A DNA stretch of 64,000 bases from Phanerochaete sordida (lineage: Eukaryota; Basidiomycota; Agaricomycetes; Polyporales; Phanerochaetaceae). Within the stretch, counting starts at the first letter, position 1. The number at the start of each line of letters is the position of its first letter. The stretch spans positions 186,001-250,000 of the forward strand of contig BPQB01000046.1 in NCBI GenBank assembly GCA_019973155.2, given 5' to 3'. Made by a program: the position numbers and the translations under genes. Of this stretch, positions 60,413 through 64,000 are shown piece by piece. The notes below the pieces were generated by a model that searched no databases, was not told where the DNA came from, and saw nothing but the letters and a program-made list of their open reading frames with translations.

Positions 60413-61757
60413 ATGCGCAACCCGCTGCTGATCGTTCGTTTTGTGCTGTTCTGTGAGTCGTGCTTGGCCCTCCCCGTGCTTGGCGGCTTGGCTGACGCGT
60501 CCGCAGCTATACTAGTTTATCTCAGCGTCCTCGCCCTCGGCTTCGCGGGATGGGAGATCGCGTCCATTAATGAGATGGGGCTGCCCAGTGAGTGCTGCCT
60601 GGCCGTGGGTGTGTGGCGCGGTGCTGACGCGTCGACAGTGGCCGGCTCGCCGATATTCGCCATGTTTAATGCTTGTGCATTCTTGTTCTTCATCGCGCTG
60701 TGAGTACTCCGTCGCGTCTGTCTCGTCGAATAGTTGATTGACTCGCGTTCAATAGTGCCTGTGCGGAACTGGTCATCCCAGACGCCAAGACTGGGGCGAT
60801 TTACTTCGAATGCCTGTGGACAGGCACAATGAGTGCACTGTCGCTCTCATCCGCTATCGACGTAATCGTCAACGGCCCACCAGTGTACTGCCGAGTGCAA
60901 GGTGAGCAATGTCATCACTTGGATGGTCCACAACAACTCACGACATGACCCAGACTACGAAGCGATTTGCACGTCCTCCACCGTGCTTGCTGCGATCACC
61001 TGGACGACCTCTTTCATAAGTGAGTTCCAGCATACTGAAGGTGCGGCACGCAGAGCTAACGCAACCCCCAGCGATCGCCTACTTCCTCACGCTCTTCTAC
61101 CTCGCGCTCTCGCACGCCTCCGTCTACGGCGCCTTCTGGCAGCTGACAGTGTACCACGCGCCCTGGTTCGTCGAGCCGACGCTCCCGCTCGCACACTCCG
61201 GCCCCACCAGCAAGCCCCCGCGGCCCCCGCAGCACAAGGCGACGGAGCCCTGGGAGAACCCCGCCTTCCGCCACGACGACGACGAGCAGGACATCGGCGA
61301 CGCGCCCCTGCCGCCGCCCCTCGCGCCCTGGGCGCGCGACCCCGAGGCGCACGCGCTGCCCGCGCGCCGCACCGCGCCGTCGCCCGTGCAGAGCACCGCG
61401 AGCCTGCGCCCGCCGTGGGCGCAGCGCGTGCAGACGCGGCGCGGCGTCGACCCGCCGTTCGCGCCCGCGCCCGCGGCCTCGCGCCTGTCGCGGCTCGTGC
61501 GCTCATTCTGGAGCGCCTCGAGCGCGCCCCCGCCGTCGCCGCCCCCGCCCGTCCCGCCGAAGTTCGCGCCGCGGCCGCTGGCGCTGCGCACGTCGCCGAG
61601 CCCGCTGCCCGCGTTCGTGGACAGCCCGCTCCCCGAGGGCGGCTTCGTGGACTGCTTCCGCGGGTCGTATGGTTATTTCCCCGAGGCGGTCGTCGACGAG
61701 GACAGCCCGATCGAGCAGCCGCGGCGCAGCGAGTGGGTGCGGGCGCTGAGGCGATGA
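60413..61757 (+). CDS. four-TM MARVEL-like membrane protein with very Pro-rich tail
   Basis: Paralogue of the gene at 58426. Exons give MRNPLLIVRFVLF, ILVYLSVLALGFAGWEIASINEMGLP, AGSPIFAMFNACAFLFFIAL, ACAELVIPDAKTGAIYFECLWTGTMSAL, then YEAICTSSTVLAAITWTTSFI and TIAYFLTLFYLALSHASVYGAFW. The motif FECLWxG (60805-60819), the CTSS and the Trp after it recur in both genes. The tail (about 200 residues; PPRPPQ, PPPLAPWARD, PPPSPPPPVPPKFAP) contains several SH3-ligand-like PxxP runs and ends EWVRALRR, TGA 61755-61757. Function unknown. Confidence 0.78.
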
Positions 61758-62010
61758 GACTCGTTGCTGCTGTGCGGCACGAGTACGACTTGCACGAATG
61801 CATCACGGTCACGTAGACGGACACTGTATCGATACAATATGTGTAAGTATTTCCCACCATAGCGTAGACACTTGTACAAGGTTGTAGGTTAATGACGACA
61901 TACGGCGTTGCAAGCAGCACTGTACATTCCTGATCCGCTATCCAAGGAGACGGGCGTGACGGGAGGGGCAAGATATTCATGATCATAGATGGGTATCAGA
62001 TCGTCGCGAC

Positions 62011-62807
62011 TCATAACGCGCTCGCGTCTCCTTCCAGCGATGATATACGCAGGCGGAGTGTCTGCAGCTCTTCTTGCGCTTCACGGAGGGACAACAGAGC
62101 CTGGTCGCGTTCTTGTCGCGTCTTCGCCAGGGTCTTTGCACTTTCTTCCTCGAGCTCTCCTGCACTTACAGCGATTCCTACGCATGGCGATAAGAGACGC
62201 ACGCTTAGAGCCTGATATGCACTCACCTCCGACCAGTTTGACCAAACGCCAGAGACGAAGAATGATGAGCAGGCCTGCGAGCTCCCTCTCGCGGCCCTTG
62301 AGCACAAACTCGAGGATGAACGTGCCCACGATGACGAGGGCATCGAAGAGGTGGAGCCCGGCGTGGGGGAAGGGTCCGAGCGGGTTGTAGTACGAGAGGC
62401 CCATCGCCCAGAGCGTGATGGGGATTTCAACAAGGAAGAGCGTCGTGATGCCGAGCGAGAGGTTCGAGAGGACCTCGAGCCAGAGCGGGGCGTCGGGGCC
62501 CTCGACGGGCGTGCATGTGTCGGAGAGGACGGTGTACGCGAGGTCCGCGAGGACGCAGACCGAGTCGGTGATGACCTGCGGGCGGCGCGCGGCGCGTCAG
62601 CATCGGCAGCAGGCGTGCGGCGCGGGCGGTACGCGCCAGGACGATGACGAGGTAGTGCCAGGGCTGGCTCTCGAGCCGCGCGGCGGTCTTCTCGCGCAGC
62701 ACGGCGAGGGTGCCCTTCTCGTCGGGCTCGGCGGCGCTGGCGCGCTCGACGTCGTCGTCGCCCGTGCGGGCGTAGTCGTGGGCGAGCAGCGGCTGTTGCT
62801 CGGACAT
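62011..62807 (-). CDS. voltage-gated proton channel (Hv1/HVCN1-like)
   Basis: Stand-alone voltage-sensor protein expected to move protons across the plasma or vacuolar membrane. MSEQQPLLAHDY... is a polar N-tail. S1 reads HYLVIVLVITDSVCVLADL, with the Asp at the selectivity position of Hv1. S2 carries LWLEVLSNLSLGITTLFLVEI, S3 HLFDALVIVGTFILEFVL, and S4 LLIILRLWRLVKLVGG, which keeps two Arg and a Lys in the RxWRxxR register. A C-terminal coiled coil follows (EEESAKTLAKTRQERDQALLSLREAQEELQTLRLRISSLEG), as in dimeric Hv1. TGA 62013-62011. The S1 intron (62636-62576) appears to use a GC donor. There is no pore domain, which excludes a K or Ca channel. Confidence 0.87.
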
Positions 62808-63321
62808 GGCGGGAGGGAGGCGGGTGCGGTGGGCTGCGCGCGGTGCGTGAGGCGGAGGCAGCTCCAAGGGCGTGACCGTGATGTGATCACAGGCACGCCG
62901 CCCGCCTGTTTGGGACACTGCTGTCGTTCGTCGCGGCCTGCAGCGCCTCGTCCCCGTCCCTGCCTCCTCCACTCCTCGCCCGCATCGCATCTATCATCCT
63001 GATGCTCGCGTCGCCAGCCAATCCAAATGTGAGACTGCCCGAATTCCGCTGGCTGTCCATCTCGGAACACGCACGCTAGGCTTCTCGCAGGTGATAGGTC
63101 ATTACCCAGAATGATGCGTTGCCATCGTCCAGTGCCCGCAGTATAAAGGCGAGGACATCGAATGATGGAACCCTTTGGTTTCACTTCCCTCCACCACAGG
63201 GTTCTGCCTCAGCCAGGCCCTTTCGTTTTTATTATAGCACGGCAGCAGTTCCCTGGAGGATCTTCCTGTCATTTCGTTCGTCTTCTTTCTGTTGTATTAT
63301 TACACCTTCTAGTTTGTCGAG
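62808..63321. other. divergent promoter region between Hv1 and a tetraspan gene
   Basis: No gene seen. TATAAA at 63142-63147 lies 180 bp before the ATG at 63322. Confidence 0.55.
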
Positions 63322-64000
63322 ATGAAGTGGACCGTGTTTTTCAAGGCCCGGAAGGCTATCTATGGTGAGCTGTCGCTCCTCATGTTTGCCTTTTGACGTT
63401 CTGACTGGTCTACATAGCGGTCATATCTCTCACCACCTTGATATCGGCCATTGTACTATCAGTGTACATCTCGCATGCATGGCATGCTTTAAAGCAGGTC
63501 GAGCGTGAGTAAATCCTCAACTGAGCCTTTTGTCGTGCTCATCCTGTTCTAGGCGGAATCACAATCGCAGCCATCGTTGCAGATGCATTCACCGCAATAC
63601 TGGTCTACCTGATGTGAGGATCGGCGTCCATGTCGCTCTTTGCTATGACTGACATCGCTGAAGGGCGGTCGTATATTTCCGATGGGTTTTGGATTTTGCT
63701 CGGGTCTTGTGTCTTTTCATCCTTCACACAGGTGCGTGACAACGCTCTAGGAAGGCTAGTGCGCTGAAAATTCATTATTTTTTTAGCATTGTCCATCGTC
63801 ATGGCCATGGCTCGATCACACTTTTCATGCGCTAAATTTGGTACGCCCGAGAGGCACTAGAGTGGCGCAGACACTGAGACATGATACAGCAACACGCTCG
63901 TCTTGCGACAGCGCATACAGTGCCCTCAACATCGTCTCGTTTGTTGTCGCGGGACTCTGTACGAAGCAATCCTCAATGGTGCAATACCTGTCCTGATCTT
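63322..64000 (+). CDS. tetraspan/MARVEL-like membrane protein, 3' end cut by window
   Basis: Partial gene running off the right edge; the last coding base seen is about 63951, followed by an intron starting GTACGA. Exons give MKWTVFFKARKAIY, AVISLTTLISAIVLSVYISHAWHALKQVE, RGITIAAIVADAFTAILVYLM, AVVYFRWVLDFARVLCLFILHT, ALSIVMAMARSHFSCAKF and CDSAYSALNIVSFVVAGLC: four hydrophobic helices in the same order as the gene at 48986, with the comparable R-x-x-LD-x-x-R in TM3 and a following Cys pair. Introns are 50-60 bp with regular sites. Confidence 0.72.

Noticed and set aside
61087..61986. 299-residue minus-strand frame opposite the tetraspan gene tail
   Set aside because: Low-complexity Arg/Ala product opposite a Pro-rich coding tail; no start context or domain.

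Overview
The window is nuclear DNA of a filamentous basidiomycete, most likely an Agaricomycete. The evidence is: dense GC-rich genes cut by many 45-60 bp introns with GTGCGT/GTGAGT donors and CTGAC-like branch sites; very short intergenic spaces; frequent divergent and convergent pairs; and fungal-specific genes (MSS51, HIS3, CMR1, ALG3). I see no bacterial, phage or organellar DNA. Coordinates of multi-exon genes span first to last coding base, introns included. I worked out splice sites by eye.

Layout. 29-3355 (-) mitochondrial IF2; 3639-7020 (+) M13 metallopeptidase; 7231-8749 (-) and 8872-10546 (+), a divergent mitochondrial pair (AIM25-like scramblase and MSS51); 10838-13273 (+) CDC45; 13451-14307 (-) HIS3; 14571-16321 (-) and 16436-18144 (+), a divergent pair (CUE-AlkB-GRF dioxygenase and an M24 peptidase); 18644-19479 (+) a small protein with four PAM2-like repeats; 20113-21635 (+) an RRP3 helicase; 21675-22614 (-) a 2OG-Fe(II) oxygenase. 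Next come an intron-containing tRNA-Ser(GCT) at 22712-22805 and, 62 bp further on, a 1382-bp hAT-like transposable element with perfect 8-bp target duplications. Then CMR1, TRAPPC10/TRS130 and ALG3, all on the minus strand (24454-32877).

The right half holds an AIG1/FAR-17a-like membrane hydrolase, ARG4, an SSO-type syntaxin, a small AN1 zinc-finger gene, an aspartate aminotransferase, a PP4R1-like HEAT protein, a four-TM protein, a large IST1-TBC fusion (50447-54929), a GPI15/PIG-H gene assembled from short exons, and a GH5 glucanase. It ends with a group of four-TM, MARVEL-like genes (58426, 60413, 63322) around a voltage-gated proton channel homologue (62011-62807).

Most genes are housekeeping: replication, translation, amino-acid synthesis, secretion and glycosylation. 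The points most worth following up are the IST1-TBC fusion with degenerate GAP motifs, the PAM2-repeat protein, the CUE-AlkB-GRF protein, the hAT-like element beside the tRNA, the tetraspan/Hv1 neighbourhood, and a 234-bp intron with no internal AG dinucleotide.
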